Assembly (NCBI GenBank): GCA_024690825.1
Contig: JAILOK010000056.1
Span: forward strand, 124,001 to 188,000
Origin: Lachnospiraceae bacterium
GTDB lineage: Bacteria; Bacillota; Clostridia; Lachnospirales; Lachnospiraceae
DNA length: 64,000 nucleotides
Direction: 5' to 3'
Made by a program: the position numbers and the translations under genes. Numbering within the stretch: position 1 is the stretch's first letter; each line of letters starts with the position of its first letter. The notes under the pieces were generated by a model. It had not been told where the DNA came from. It worked only from the letters and a program-made list of their open reading frames with translations, and did no database searches. Shown one piece after another: positions 45,701 to 54,051 of this stretch.

Positions 45701-48428
45701 GACGGGCCAGTCAGATACAGATTGTATTTACGAAATGCAGCAGGGTGAAGACGGCGTACATCCGGTATACAGATATGAGACGGAATCCAAAGAATACTCA
45801 TTAAAACTGAGTAAAGATCTGCCCATAGGTTATTACGACACTGCAGGCGCCTTCCATGACCTGAACAGTCCGGATGACTTCAAGGCTCTTACTCCCGGTA
45901 CCTATGATATCGTATTCAAATATTTTGACAGCGAAAAAAATGTGATCATACCCGAAGAAGGGACTACGGTAAGCGTGGATGGTGTCCCGGGCAGCTTTGA
46001 TCCGGCACGTTACAGCTTCTATACAAATGATACGCCCCTTACGCTGACCGTCTATGACAAGGAGAAGCCACTTTCAATAGAGAAAAAGGCCGACATGCCT
46101 TACGGCTTTGTCAAAACGATGATACCGGTCGATGATATGATGAATTTTGTCACCGTCAGAAACGGCGGCGGAGATGTGACCAGGTCGAACAATACCGAAT
46201 TTACCGTAAGCGTGAACGGACAAAAATACAACTTATCCCAAGAGGATAAACTCAACGCCTTCCGTGCCCTTGATCTTGTTCCCGGAACAAAGATGACCGT
46301 AAGTGCGGACTTCTGGGTGGGTGATGACTATATACATTGTCCCGCATCGGTTGAGCTTACGGTAGTAAAACAGCCCGTCAAAATGTACGGAGTAAATAAA
46401 CTGAGCTCTTATGAGTATATAAACGACAATGTTTTCTGGGATTGCTCATATACCGGAGGCGAATATGAGTACAGGCCTGAAGTAAAGATCCTGATGCAGT
46501 ATAAGGACAAGGTCTATGATGACCGTCCGTTTGGAAATTATGTGGGAAAGACGGTAAATATCGGAAACCTGATCTCGGAAAATACCGTTTCGACCGCCAT
46601 TATCGATACGGCGTACCTTGACGGAGCGGCGATCTATAACGACATTCCATTCGGCCCGAAGTTGGAAGGAAAGAAGAGACCGGGATACTGGAAATCCGGA
46701 GACTTTGTTGCGGATTTTGCAAAATATTATACGATCGAAAACTATGGAGATACCGTTCTCAATGAATATGAGCTTCTTCCGGCCTCCAAGGTAACCTTCC
46801 GGTCACTTAAGGGAACCGATGATGACGAAGAACTCTGCCCTGAAGTATATGTGGGCTGCTTCACTGATACTGATAATTTTAAGGATGGACTCTGGACCGT
46901 ATCCGAGGATCATCCTGTCATCAGCATGAAGGGAGCTGCAGTTAAACAATGGTATGTAAGGATTGGTGACTACAGGCGTGTTCCTGTATGGATAGACGGA
47001 GCGCCGGTAATGTATTACGACTATATTACAGACAAAGATCAGCAACTTGTCGTTTCGGAAAACGGCTCCTGGAGATTCTATATCCCTCAGGCGGCAAGCT
47101 CCAATACCGTATGCTTCTATGCGGGCTATGAGGAGAAGTCGACAACATTTGACGAGACCACAAGGGGAGAAAAGTTCAACATTACCGCAGATTACATCAT
47201 GCCTGTAGAGTATACGGGAAAGAAACTTGTGACCACCTATTCGACAAAGAGCGGCGTCTCGAAGATGGTAGGACTGACGCTTCGGGATGCGAGCGGAAAC
47301 GCCCTGAAGGAAGGAACGGATTATACGGTATCCTACAGGTATAATAAGAACGCTGCCGGACCATCCGATGCCAAGGCTCCCACTCTGTTGATAAAAGGAA
47401 AGGGAGATAAATATCGGGGAATGAAGGCGGAGGTCGGATTTACCATACTTCCGGCAGATCTTTATTATGCACAGGTTACGGTGGACAGGAAATTTGCGCC
47501 CTTTACTTCAAAAGGAAAACTGACCGCCAAAGTTTCCGTAAAGCTTCCGAGCGGAGTTAAGGTGCCGGCTGCAAACTACGATATCATTTATTATGACGAG
47601 GATGATAATGAGATCGCCGGTGACAGGATGAAGGAACTTTATAAAGGAGATGAAGCGGTACCCGTAGAGATCGTTTTAAGGGGAAAGAACAATACAAAGA
47701 AGAACTCCGTAAACAACTACAGGGCAGGCTCGAACACGGCAAGTCTGTATGTGACCGGATATCCGAAGGGTTCCAAAAATCTTACCGTGAAGCTTAAAAA
47801 CACAAGTCAGAAGTTTGAAGCAGGAAAGCCCGTAAAGGCTGCGGAACTTGGAAAGACTGTTTTGAGATCCGTGAAGATCGGAAGCAAAAAGGTTGATGCC
47901 GCAGACCTCAAAGATGTAACGGCATATTATGACTCAAAACTTACAAAACCTGCCGCAGAAAACGGTAAGCTTATGGACAGGGCGGGAACATATTACCTGG
48001 CGTTTGAGGTTAAGGATGAAAAGAAGGGACGTACATCACCGGATTATCCGGCGTACCGTGCCGCTGCCGTAAAGTACACCCTTAAGGGAACAAAGATCAA
48101 AACGGGCAAGACGAAGCTTGAGAATACCAAACCTGAATTTAAGGGCGCCGGGAACAATGTTTCGGTAAATATCCTGATCGATAAGGAGAAATTGAAGGCA
48201 GAGGAATTCTATATGACCTATACCACCAGGGACTGCAGCAAGGGCGGCGGAACCGTAGGTTATAAGAAAAATGCCGTAAACGGAGTTACCTATGACTTCT
48301 ATATCGATGACAACGGAAAACTGTTTACGGATGCGATCGACAACGGCGCAAAGGGCACTTACAAGATCACCCTTGAAGCCAGAGGCGCCTATACAGGAAA
48401 GTTCACGCTTAGTTACAAAGTTAAGTAG
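42768..48428 (+). CDS. Giant secreted clostripain (C11) family cysteine protease
   Basis: 1,886 residues from GTG 42768 with AGGAGGA upstream; signal peptide to about residue 31 (VMPVSAAEP). An acidic Ser/Val/Pro/Glu linker runs to about 140. The C11 domain has VTIMYYIVGSDLERRN, His305 in LWDHGGGPADGYAGDE and Cys377 in GFDACLMG, matching the clostripain His-Cys dyad. Clostripains cut after Arg. About 1,200 more residues carry a long unassigned region and C-terminal repeat modules from about 1,480 (VEYTGKKLVTTYSTKSG, then YRGMKAEVGFTILPADL). No LPxTG motif or membrane anchor is at the end, so secretion or non-covalent wall binding is likely. Confidence 0.85.
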   Translation: MKNRKRMLYKKRLAMLLAVILTITGVMPVSAAEPVDVPVSANEAAAGESTEITPETASSEDAPAPEDAAEEVPSENGTAPEDVTVSGDEAAPEDGTVSENEAGGDDGSVSENVSGDSVSPDSISEDNAGSAEDEPADVTIMYYIVGSDLERRNAEATKDIMEIMTGMLWAERSGVNSKVNVIAETGGVSFKADEGESADQKKKAYESMLIELRSRISESEDDVRSYDTIKEAGGISWDKNQRWVISGTSIKPAKNDTGMNRDRVMSHYKSTGGDTGANVPELEDFIETTAKEYPAKNYMLVLWDHGGGPADGYAGDERADSKDNGYITSEQLSKSLSAASLAIRRSGQDEEGNTRESGAVSVNAGFEKYAFLGFDACLMGNLETAMAVTPYADYLFGSEDLESGTGWDHRGYVKEMLEASPDEYKKANIGETTKKIGKQMAEDTMVWYELRDDTDTISIISLNELQLKDLDHKIGELAYEIRQKMLADDNGSFKSANYAKFLEALQRSIHFNGEESGIVDLYSLCEEVKRIAGVDGNVRNAANAVQNVLKDGGTGSFSYYDQNGTNPGPVIYESYNTKYPFAKNDDPRCNKEKLGGITVYFPHDGFRIKLDDGTFADSFKYYLDIYYNGIGSGNIETDNKLGDGYKSLLETFCSIQVIGSAMEEAFDKDDEAAQKGMKSAFESIKGDYKLSENSIAKKTGQNMTENEGLVKGRISANDLNMKTIISDNNVLYVYDVPSAKKEMINRITSQMTFTDESGKTRRLGYLPDMSGSEALTDGSYRFIPQNRDKAEWFYMGDVPASIYSVKNLTTDGDPAFFNALDDNTPVLVQLATIIRRPLYDEGNIKNGKFSDEIAILEAEVGTNSQNVVPRGYYQLDLEQKQLFGFITWSDVSDEAEFWAMSDLGEYIANDVSDFKEDDYSTYYGESMKKGSVSINRQKRVEYDGVRINYFMRDVFGGKYSLDPLYDGESARVSLSINRTGQSDTDCIYEMQQGEDGVHPVYRYETESKEYSLKLSKDLPIGYYDTAGAFHDLNSPDDFKALTPGTYDIVFKYFDSEKNVIIPEEGTTVSVDGVPGSFDPARYSFYTNDTPLTLTVYDKEKPLSIEKKADMPYGFVKTMIPVDDMMNFVTVRNGGGDVTRSNNTEFTVSVNGQKYNLSQEDKLNAFRALDLVPGTKMTVSADFWVGDDYIHCPASVELTVVKQPVKMYGVNKLSSYEYINDNVFWDCSYTGGEYEYRPEVKILMQYKDKVYDDRPFGNYVGKTVNIGNLISENTVSTAIIDTAYLDGAAIYNDIPFGPKLEGKKRPGYWKSGDFVADFAKYYTIENYGDTVLNEYELLPASKVTFRSLKGTDDDEELCPEVYVGCFTDTDNFKDGLWTVSEDHPVISMKGAAVKQWYVRIGDYRRVPVWIDGAPVMYYDYITDKDQQLVVSENGSWRFYIPQAASSNTVCFYAGYEEKSTTFDETTRGEKFNITADYIMPVEYTGKKLVTTYSTKSGVSKMVGLTLRDASGNALKEGTDYTVSYRYNKNAAGPSDAKAPTLLIKGKGDKYRGMKAEVGFTILPADLYYAQVTVDRKFAPFTSKGKLTAKVSVKLPSGVKVPAANYDIIYYDEDDNEIAGDRMKELYKGDEAVPVEIVLRGKNNTKKNSVNNYRAGSNTASLYVTGYPKGSKNLTVKLKNTSQKFEAGKPVKAAELGKTVLRSVKIGSKKVDAADLKDVTAYYDSKLTKPAAENGKLMDRAGTYYLAFEVKDEKKGRTSPDYPAYRAAAVKYTLKGTKIKTGKTKLENTKPEFKGAGNNVSVNILIDKEKLKAEEFYMTYTTRDCSKGGGTVGYKKNAVNGVTYDFYIDDNGKLFTDAIDNGAKGTYKITLEARGAYTGKFTLSYKVK

Positions 48429-48451
48429 ATTTGTTTTGCCGGAGGGGAAGG

Positions 48452-48724
48452 ATGAGAAAAAGGATAAGAAGAGATCTGGTTTTATTACTCTGTGGTGCGA
48501 TGACGGTCAATCCGCTGTCGGTATTTGCGGCAGAGGCAGTCGATCAGCAGGTTTTGGAAACACAGGAGGAGCAGACCCTGCAGGAGGCGCCTGTCCTGCA
48601 GGATCTGTCCTCGTCGGGCGGCGGAGCGCGGGTAGTGTTGAAGATCAGTTTGCGACACCGGCAAAAAAATAATAAGCAAAAAAGCCCGCCTGTTAAGGCG
48701 GGCGGAAAAAAATCTTTATTTTAG
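48452..48724 (+). pseudogene. Short secreted-protein fragment, probably frameshifted
   Basis: A good start (GGAGGGGAAGG, then ATG 48452) leads into a signal peptide (MRKRIRRDLVLLLCGAMTVN, with VFAAEA after it) and a Gln/Glu-rich stretch. The frame then becomes odd (SLRHRQKNNKQKSPP) and runs through the next gene's terminator to 48724. In the frame one base over, the sequence after about 48628 reads SAGSVEDQFATPAKK and stops before the hairpin, a more natural end. So the gene is probably a remnant or has a one-base shift near 48620-48630. The signal peptide resembles that of the large C11 protein upstream. Confidence 0.5.
48678..48703 (-). terminator. Terminator of the lactonase gene
   Basis: GCCCGCC (48684-48690) pairs with GGCGGGC (48697-48703). 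A run of A on the left gives a T-run on the minus strand, so it serves the leftward gene. Confidence 0.85.
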
Positions 48725-49773
48725 GAAAGCTTGTGAATGATCAGGCAGTTGCCTTGCTTGAATGTCTTCATGGGGCCGTTCATCACGATGATCTTTTTAT
48801 CAAGATCGAGCCTGAAGAAAGAAATCGTATTTGATTCGTTGTTGACGGAAAGAAGGAACCTGTTGTCATCCGTCACCGCGATATCCTTGGGGAAATCCCC
48901 GGATATCGGAAGAGTGAAGAGCTTTTCGAGGGTTCCTTTTTTGGTGTCGCGCCTGAACGCGCTGACTGAGTTGTCACCGGCGTTCGAGCAGTAAATGAAT
49001 CTGTCGTCGTCGGAGATCTGTATCGCATAGGCGGCGGTGTTTCCCGCATGATAATCATTGACGGTGGAAACTGTCTGGATCTTTTCAAATTCCGGTTCGT
49101 CCTTTTTGCAGGAATAGGAATAAACACCAATATAGTTTTTCATTTCATGGATGATATAGGCAAATTTACCGTCGTGTGAAAACTTGATGTGATGGGGAGC
49201 CGATTCTATCTCCGAACGTATGATATCGGCAAGGTCGAGCTTTCCGGTGTCGTGATGGAGTCTGTAGATCTTTATATGATCCATTCCGACATCGGTCACG
49301 CATAGGAATTTATTGTCCCTGGTCATCTTTGCGCAGTCAATATGCGGGCGGTAATTCCTTTCACCAACCGATCCGAAGCCCTTGTGATATATCTCCTCAC
49401 AGATCTTGTCAATGCTTCCGTCCGCCTTTAAGGAGAGCACGGTGAGTTTTCCGTCATGATAGCCTGCAACAAAAAGAAAGCGGTCATCATAATCCGTTGA
49501 GATGTAGCAGCCTCTCATGCCGTTGATACCGGATTTGTTCATGAATTTCAAAGTCCCGTCCGCATTTATGGAGTAGGAATGAACCCCTTCATCCGTGATG
49601 GAATAAAGAAATTTTCGGTTGTGTGAGATAGAGATATACGAAGGATTTGTGATCTCGGTCTCGTCTATCTGCTTTATCAGTCTGCCGTTTTCGGGGTCGA
49701 AGTCGTAGATGCGAAGCCCGTGTACTTCATCCCTGGTATATCCTGCTGCATATAATACATACTTATCTGCCAT
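48721..49773 (-). CDS. pgl: Lactonase family seven-bladed propeller (6-phosphogluconolactonase-like)
   Basis: 350 residues. Repeated beta-propeller blades have the pattern D..G......I.....P..I..S.D..FLY; examples are NPSYISISHNRKFLYS and GRLIKQIDETEI. The family contains YkgB-type 6-phosphogluconolactonases. No catalytic residue is readable with confidence. It starts at the third of three consecutive ATG codons (49773), which is best spaced after AGGAG. Cytosolic, no signal peptide. The pathway role is by family only. It lies 57 bp downstream of aroC and is likely co-transcribed with it. Confidence 0.8.
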   Translation of the reverse strand: MADKYVLYAAGYTRDEVHGLRIYDFDPENGRLIKQIDETEITNPSYISISHNRKFLYSITDEGVHSYSINADGTLKFMNKSGINGMRGCYISTDYDDRFLFVAGYHDGKLTVLSLKADGSIDKICEEIYHKGFGSVGERNYRPHIDCAKMTRDNKFLCVTDVGMDHIKIYRLHHDTGKLDLADIIRSEIESAPHHIKFSHDGKFAYIIHEMKNYIGVYSYSCKKDEPEFEKIQTVSTVNDYHAGNTAAYAIQISDDDRFIYCSNAGDNSVSAFRRDTKKGTLEKLFTLPISGDFPKDIAVTDDNRFLLSVNNESNTISFFRLDLDKKIIVMNGPMKTFKQGNCLIIHKLS

Positions 49774-49830
49774 CATCATTCTCCTGATCAAAAATAAATA
49801 TAAACCAATATTGCCTGTGAAAAAACTGCT

Positions 49831-50928
49831 TTATCTGTCCGTGTAAAAGGAGATCACTTTATCCATCCGTGACGACATATTCATCAGAAGGGCGTCCGCG
49901 ATCACCAGATCTGCCATACATTCAACAACACAAGCGGCTCTCGGGACTATGACCGGATCATGTCTTCCCGTGATGTTTATATCCGTCTCTTTCCCGTCCT
50001 TTGTTACCGTTTTCTGGGTCATCGAGATAGAAGGCGTGGGTTTTACCGCGCAGCGGAAGAGTATCTGCGATCCGTCCGAGATACCGCCGAGTATACCGCC
50101 GCTGTGGTTGGTCTCTTTTGAGACACTTCCGTCTTTTATGATAAATGCATCATTGTTTTCGTGGCCGGAAAGCCTTGCTGCATTAAAACCTTCACCGATC
50201 TCAAAACCTTTCACGGCACCGATGGACATCACGGCGTGTGCAAGTGATGCCGACATCTTGTCAAAGACGGGCTCGCCCAAGCCTGCGGGCACGCCGTCGA
50301 TCCGGCACTCGATCACACCGCCGACGGAATCGCCGTTTTCCTTTGCTTTTGTGATGAACTCACCGGCCTTTGCCGCGGCTTCGTTATCCGGCATATACAG
50401 AGCGTTCTGTGTGATCTCACTAAAATCCGTCTTTTCAGCCTTTATATCACCTATTGAAAGAGTATAGGCTGTGCATTTTATTGAAAGCTCGGAAAGAAAC
50501 TTTGCGGCGACAGCTCCGGCAGCGACTCTTGCTGCGGTTTCCCTTCCGGAAGAGCGTCCTCCGCCTCTCGGATCCCTGAAGCCGAATTTTTCATCAAAGG
50601 TAAAGTCGGCATGCCCGGGTCTGTAGTATGAAGCTATCGCACTGTAGTCGCCCGAATGCTGGTCCGAATTTTTTATTATAATGCTGATGGGGGTACCGGT
50701 GGTTTTTCCCTCGAACACGCCCGAAAGGATCTCGGGAGTATCGCTTTCGTTTCGTTTTGTCGAAAAGTCCGACTGTCCGGGGCGGCGCCTTTGCATATAG
50801 GGAATGATGTCTTCTTCTGACAGCGCAAGCCCCGCCGGACAGCCGTCTATCACGACACCCAGGGCTTTCCCGTGGGATTCACCCCAGGTGGTTACCTTAA
50901 ATATATTTCCGAAAACCGAACCTGCCAT
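49831..50928 (-). CDS. aroC: Chorismate synthase
   Basis: 365 residues, the normal length. The N-terminus is GNIFKVTTWGESHGKALGVV, followed by RRRPGQSDFSTKRNE, then RPGHADFTFDEKFGFRDPRG and GGRSSGRETAARVAAGA, all part of the FMN- and EPSP-binding surface. It converts EPSP to chorismate, the last common step of the shikimate pathway. No other aro gene is adjacent. Its promoter overlaps that of the divergent PH-domain gene. Confidence 0.97.
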   Translation of the reverse strand: MAGSVFGNIFKVTTWGESHGKALGVVIDGCPAGLALSEEDIIPYMQRRRPGQSDFSTKRNESDTPEILSGVFEGKTTGTPISIIIKNSDQHSGDYSAIASYYRPGHADFTFDEKFGFRDPRGGGRSSGRETAARVAAGAVAAKFLSELSIKCTAYTLSIGDIKAEKTDFSEITQNALYMPDNEAAAKAGEFITKAKENGDSVGGVIECRIDGVPAGLGEPVFDKMSASLAHAVMSIGAVKGFEIGEGFNAARLSGHENNDAFIIKDGSVSKETNHSGGILGGISDGSQILFRCAVKPTPSISMTQKTVTKDGKETDINITGRHDPVIVPRAACVVECMADLVIADALLMNMSSRMDKVISFYTDR

Positions 50929-50941
50929 TGTCTGACCTTTC

Positions 50942-50991
50942 TTGTATTTGTAACATATTTAGATTATAATGTTACAGACCTGAAGCGTCAA
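50942..50991. promoter_or_regulatory. Divergent overlapping promoters of aroC and the PH-domain gene with inverted repeat
   Basis: Plus strand: TTGTAT (50942-50947), 17-nt spacer, TATAAT (50965-50970). Minus strand: TTGACG (50991-50986), 17-nt spacer, TATAAT (50968-50963). TGTAACAT (50949-50956) and ATGTTACA (50969-50976) form a perfect inverted repeat covering both -10 elements. Confidence 0.75.
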
Positions 50992-51019
50992 TTAAAAGCA
51001 AACTAAAAGGGGGTTCACT

Positions 51020-51559
51020 ATGGAAACTGTACTGAAGATTCTTTTGGTAATCATTTTATGTATTGTGGCGGTTTTTATTCTGGCAGTCATAATAACAAAT
51101 GTTTATTGTGCAGCCAGAAAGGACAAAAAGAGGAGACCGGGTGACATCTGGGAAGACAGGATGAGAAACAAACTGGGACTGCCCTGGACCTTTACCAGAT
51201 ACGGTCTGGACAAGGAAAGACTTTTCATAGACAAAGGTTTCTTAAACATGGTTTCCTACGAGGCAAGACTCTACAGGATCACGGATGTGTCACTTACCCG
51301 TACGCTCTGGCAGAGGATCATAGGAACCGGAACGATCCTTGTTTTTTCATCCGACAGATCACTTGGCAATTTCAAGATCAGGAATATCAAGAATTCCGTC
51401 ATAGTAAAGGAACTGCTTTCCCAGACCGTGGAGACTGAAAGGCAGTCGAAGAGGGTATATACCAGAGAGAACATGGTCGACGTTTCTGAAGGCGATACCG
51501 GCGAGGGCTTTGACGGAGAGATGGACGACGACAGTGACGCGTTCAGCGATTCTGTATGA
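51020..51559 (+). CDS. PH-domain (YdbS/bPH_2-like) membrane protein
   Basis: 179 residues. One N-terminal membrane helix (about 5-32), a basic cytoplasmic segment (ARKDKKRRPGD), a bacterial PH domain (RYGLDKERLFIDKGFLNM, then YRITDVSLTRTLWQRIIGTG and FSSDRS) and an acidic tail. Bacterial PH domains of this type occur in membrane proteins of unknown function. It starts 30 bp before metH ends up downstream, so it may be the leader of the metH-ilv transcript. Confidence 0.78.
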   Translation: METVLKILLVIILCIVAVFILAVIITNVYCAARKDKKRRPGDIWEDRMRNKLGLPWTFTRYGLDKERLFIDKGFLNMVSYEARLYRITDVSLTRTLWQRIIGTGTILVFSSDRSLGNFKIRNIKNSVIVKELLSQTVETERQSKRVYTRENMVDVSEGDTGEGFDGEMDDDSDAFSDSV

Positions 51560-51589
51560 TCTGCATGATCATCAGCCGATGAAAGAAAG

Positions 51590-54031
51590 ATGAACAGAGA
51601 AGCATTCAGAGAGCTTACGGAAAACAATATACTGCTGCTTGACGGGGCAACGGGCACCAACCTTCAGAAACGGGGATTGAAAAAGGGTGTCTGCCCCGAC
51701 AGGTGGATAATGGAAAACCCTGAAGTGATGATAAAGCTTCAGACGGAGTACCTGAAAAGCGGGTCGAGGATAATTTATTCCCCGACCTTTTCGTGCAACA
51801 GGGCAAAACTTGACGAATTCGGACTTAAAGACGAGACAGAGCTCATGAACAGAGAACTCGTGAAAGTCTCGAGAGAAGCCATCGACCGTTTTATGTCCGA
51901 AAATCCAGGCAGTCCCGAATGCTTCATTGCAGGGGATGTTTCCATGACAGGCATCCAGCTTGAACCTGTCGGTCCCATGAAATTTGAGGAACTCATCGAT
52001 ATCTACGCCCAGCAGATAAAAGCCCTTTACGAAGGCGGGGTCGATCTCATCGTGGTTGAGACCATGATGAGCCTGCAGGAGACAAGAGCCGCTGTCATCG
52101 CGGCAAAAGAAGTATGCGATCTTCCTGTCATGGCCACCATGACCTTTGAAGAAGACGGAAGGTCCCTGTACGGTACGGATCCCCTGACCGCGCTTATCAC
52201 ACTTCAGTCACTGGGTTCGGATGCTTTCGGTATAAACTGCGGCGCGGGTCCCGACAGGATGCTGCCGTTGATCGAAGCTATGGCGCCCTACGCAAAGATC
52301 CCTCTCATATGCAAGCCGAACGCCGGCCTTCCGTCACTTGATGAAAACGGCGATACGGTCTACAACCTTGAACCGGGTGAATTTGCAAAGGGTGTGGAAA
52401 AGATAATAAATGCGGGCGCATCGATCGTGGGAGGCTGCTGCGGGACTGACGCCCGTTATATCAAAGAACTTTCGGATATCTCAAAAGACTGTCCTGTCAG
52501 AAAACCCCGGAAAGACAGCTTCAGAGCTCTTTCTTCGGAGAGGAGCCATCTCATCTTTTCGCTGGATTCCCCCTTTATGATAATAGGAGAGAGGATCAAT
52601 CCAACCGGGAAAAAGAAGCTTCAGGCGGAACTCAAAGAGGGGCGCTTCGACATGGTACGCACCTTTGCCGAAGAGCAGGATAAAAACGGCGCTGCCATCC
52701 TTGATGTAAATATGGGCATGGGAGGCATCGACGAAAATGAGATGATGCAAAAGGCAATAGGCGTCGTGACACAGGAGACGAGTCTTCCCCTCTGTATAGA
52801 TACGAGCTTTCCCGAGGTCATGGAAGCGGCGCTTCGAAGGTACCCCGGCAGGGCTTTGATGAATTCGATCTCTGCCGAAAGCGACAGATGTGACAGGATG
52901 CTTGCTGTCGCAAAAAAATACGGGGCCATGTTCATCCTGCTCCCTATAGGAGATTCGGGACTTCCAAAGGACAGAAAGGAAAAGGAAGATAATATAAAAC
53001 TTGTTTATGACAAGGCCATGGCCATGGGCTTTTCAAAGGAAGATATAGTCGTCGACGGACTTGTGGGAACAGTCGGTGCAATAAAGAGCGCCGGAGTTGA
53101 TACTCTTGAGACCATAAAATACTGCAGGGGGCTCGGCATCGCCACCGCATGCGGACTTTCAAACATATCCTTCGGACTGCCCGAGCGGATAAATGTGAAT
53201 ACTGCCTTTCTGTCAATGGCCATAAGGGACGGTCTGACCATGGCGATCTGCAATCCCAATCAGGATGCGATCGTCCGTGCCGCGCTTTCAACAGATCTCC
53301 TCATGAACAAGGACGGAGCGGACTTAAGATATATTAACTACATGAATGAAAACGCCGCTGCTCCCGGAGAAAAAAAGCCGCAGGAAAAAACGGAGAAGTC
53401 TCCTCTTGAAGAAGTGAAGGAGTGCGTGATAAAGGGAAATGAACAGGCAGTATGTGATCTTACAAAAAAGGCTCTGGATGCCGGTCTTGCGCCTGATATC
53501 ATATTAAACGAGGCACTGATCAGTGCGATAAACGAGGTGGGAGACCTCTTTGAAAAGGGCAGATACTTTCTTCCGCAGTTGATCGCCAGTGCAAAGACAA
53601 TGGAAGAGGCCATAGCGCTGCTTGAGCCTTTATTACAGCAAAACAGCAGCAATGACGACGCTCCCGTCATCGTGATAGCCACCGTGGAGGGAGATATCCA
53701 CGATATTGGAAAAAACCTTGTTACACTGATGCTCAAAAACTACGGCTTTAAGGTGACGGATCTTGGAAAGAACGTCCCGAAAGAGCAGATCGTGGGCACA
53801 GCCATGGAACTTGATGCCGATATCATCTGTCTTTCGGCCCTCATGACAACAACGATGAAGGAAATGGAAAATGTGATACAATATGCAAAAGAGAAGGGAT
53901 GCCGCGCCAGGTTTATGATAGGCGGCGCGGTGATCACACAGGATTATGCGGACGAGATCGGAGCGGATGCCTATTCCGCAGACGCTTCCGACGCAGTCAG
54001 GGTAGCGAAACGTATCTGTAATATACAGTAA
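51590..54031 (+). CDS. metH: Cobalamin-dependent methionine synthase, short form
   Basis: 813 residues against about 1,227 for E. coli MetH. Homocysteine domain (DGATGTNLQKRG, with zinc Cys residues in GGCCG), pterin-binding domain (MIIGERINPTGKK), B12 cap and B12-binding domain with DIHDIGKN at about 705-712 (the His is the lower cobalt ligand). The C-terminal SAM-dependent reactivation domain is absent, as in many Firmicutes that use a separate partner. It makes methionine from homocysteine and methyl-tetrahydrofolate. It is 20 bp upstream of ilvB. Confidence 0.93.
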   Translation: MNREAFRELTENNILLLDGATGTNLQKRGLKKGVCPDRWIMENPEVMIKLQTEYLKSGSRIIYSPTFSCNRAKLDEFGLKDETELMNRELVKVSREAIDRFMSENPGSPECFIAGDVSMTGIQLEPVGPMKFEELIDIYAQQIKALYEGGVDLIVVETMMSLQETRAAVIAAKEVCDLPVMATMTFEEDGRSLYGTDPLTALITLQSLGSDAFGINCGAGPDRMLPLIEAMAPYAKIPLICKPNAGLPSLDENGDTVYNLEPGEFAKGVEKIINAGASIVGGCCGTDARYIKELSDISKDCPVRKPRKDSFRALSSERSHLIFSLDSPFMIIGERINPTGKKKLQAELKEGRFDMVRTFAEEQDKNGAAILDVNMGMGGIDENEMMQKAIGVVTQETSLPLCIDTSFPEVMEAALRRYPGRALMNSISAESDRCDRMLAVAKKYGAMFILLPIGDSGLPKDRKEKEDNIKLVYDKAMAMGFSKEDIVVDGLVGTVGAIKSAGVDTLETIKYCRGLGIATACGLSNISFGLPERINVNTAFLSMAIRDGLTMAICNPNQDAIVRAALSTDLLMNKDGADLRYINYMNENAAAPGEKKPQEKTEKSPLEEVKECVIKGNEQAVCDLTKKALDAGLAPDIILNEALISAINEVGDLFEKGRYFLPQLIASAKTMEEAIALLEPLLQQNSSNDDAPVIVIATVEGDIHDIGKNLVTLMLKNYGFKVTDLGKNVPKEQIVGTAMELDADIICLSALMTTTMKEMENVIQYAKEKGCRARFMIGGAVITQDYADEIGADAYSADASDAVRVAKRICNIQ

Positions 54032-54051
54032 TAAATTTGGAGGATTTGAAA

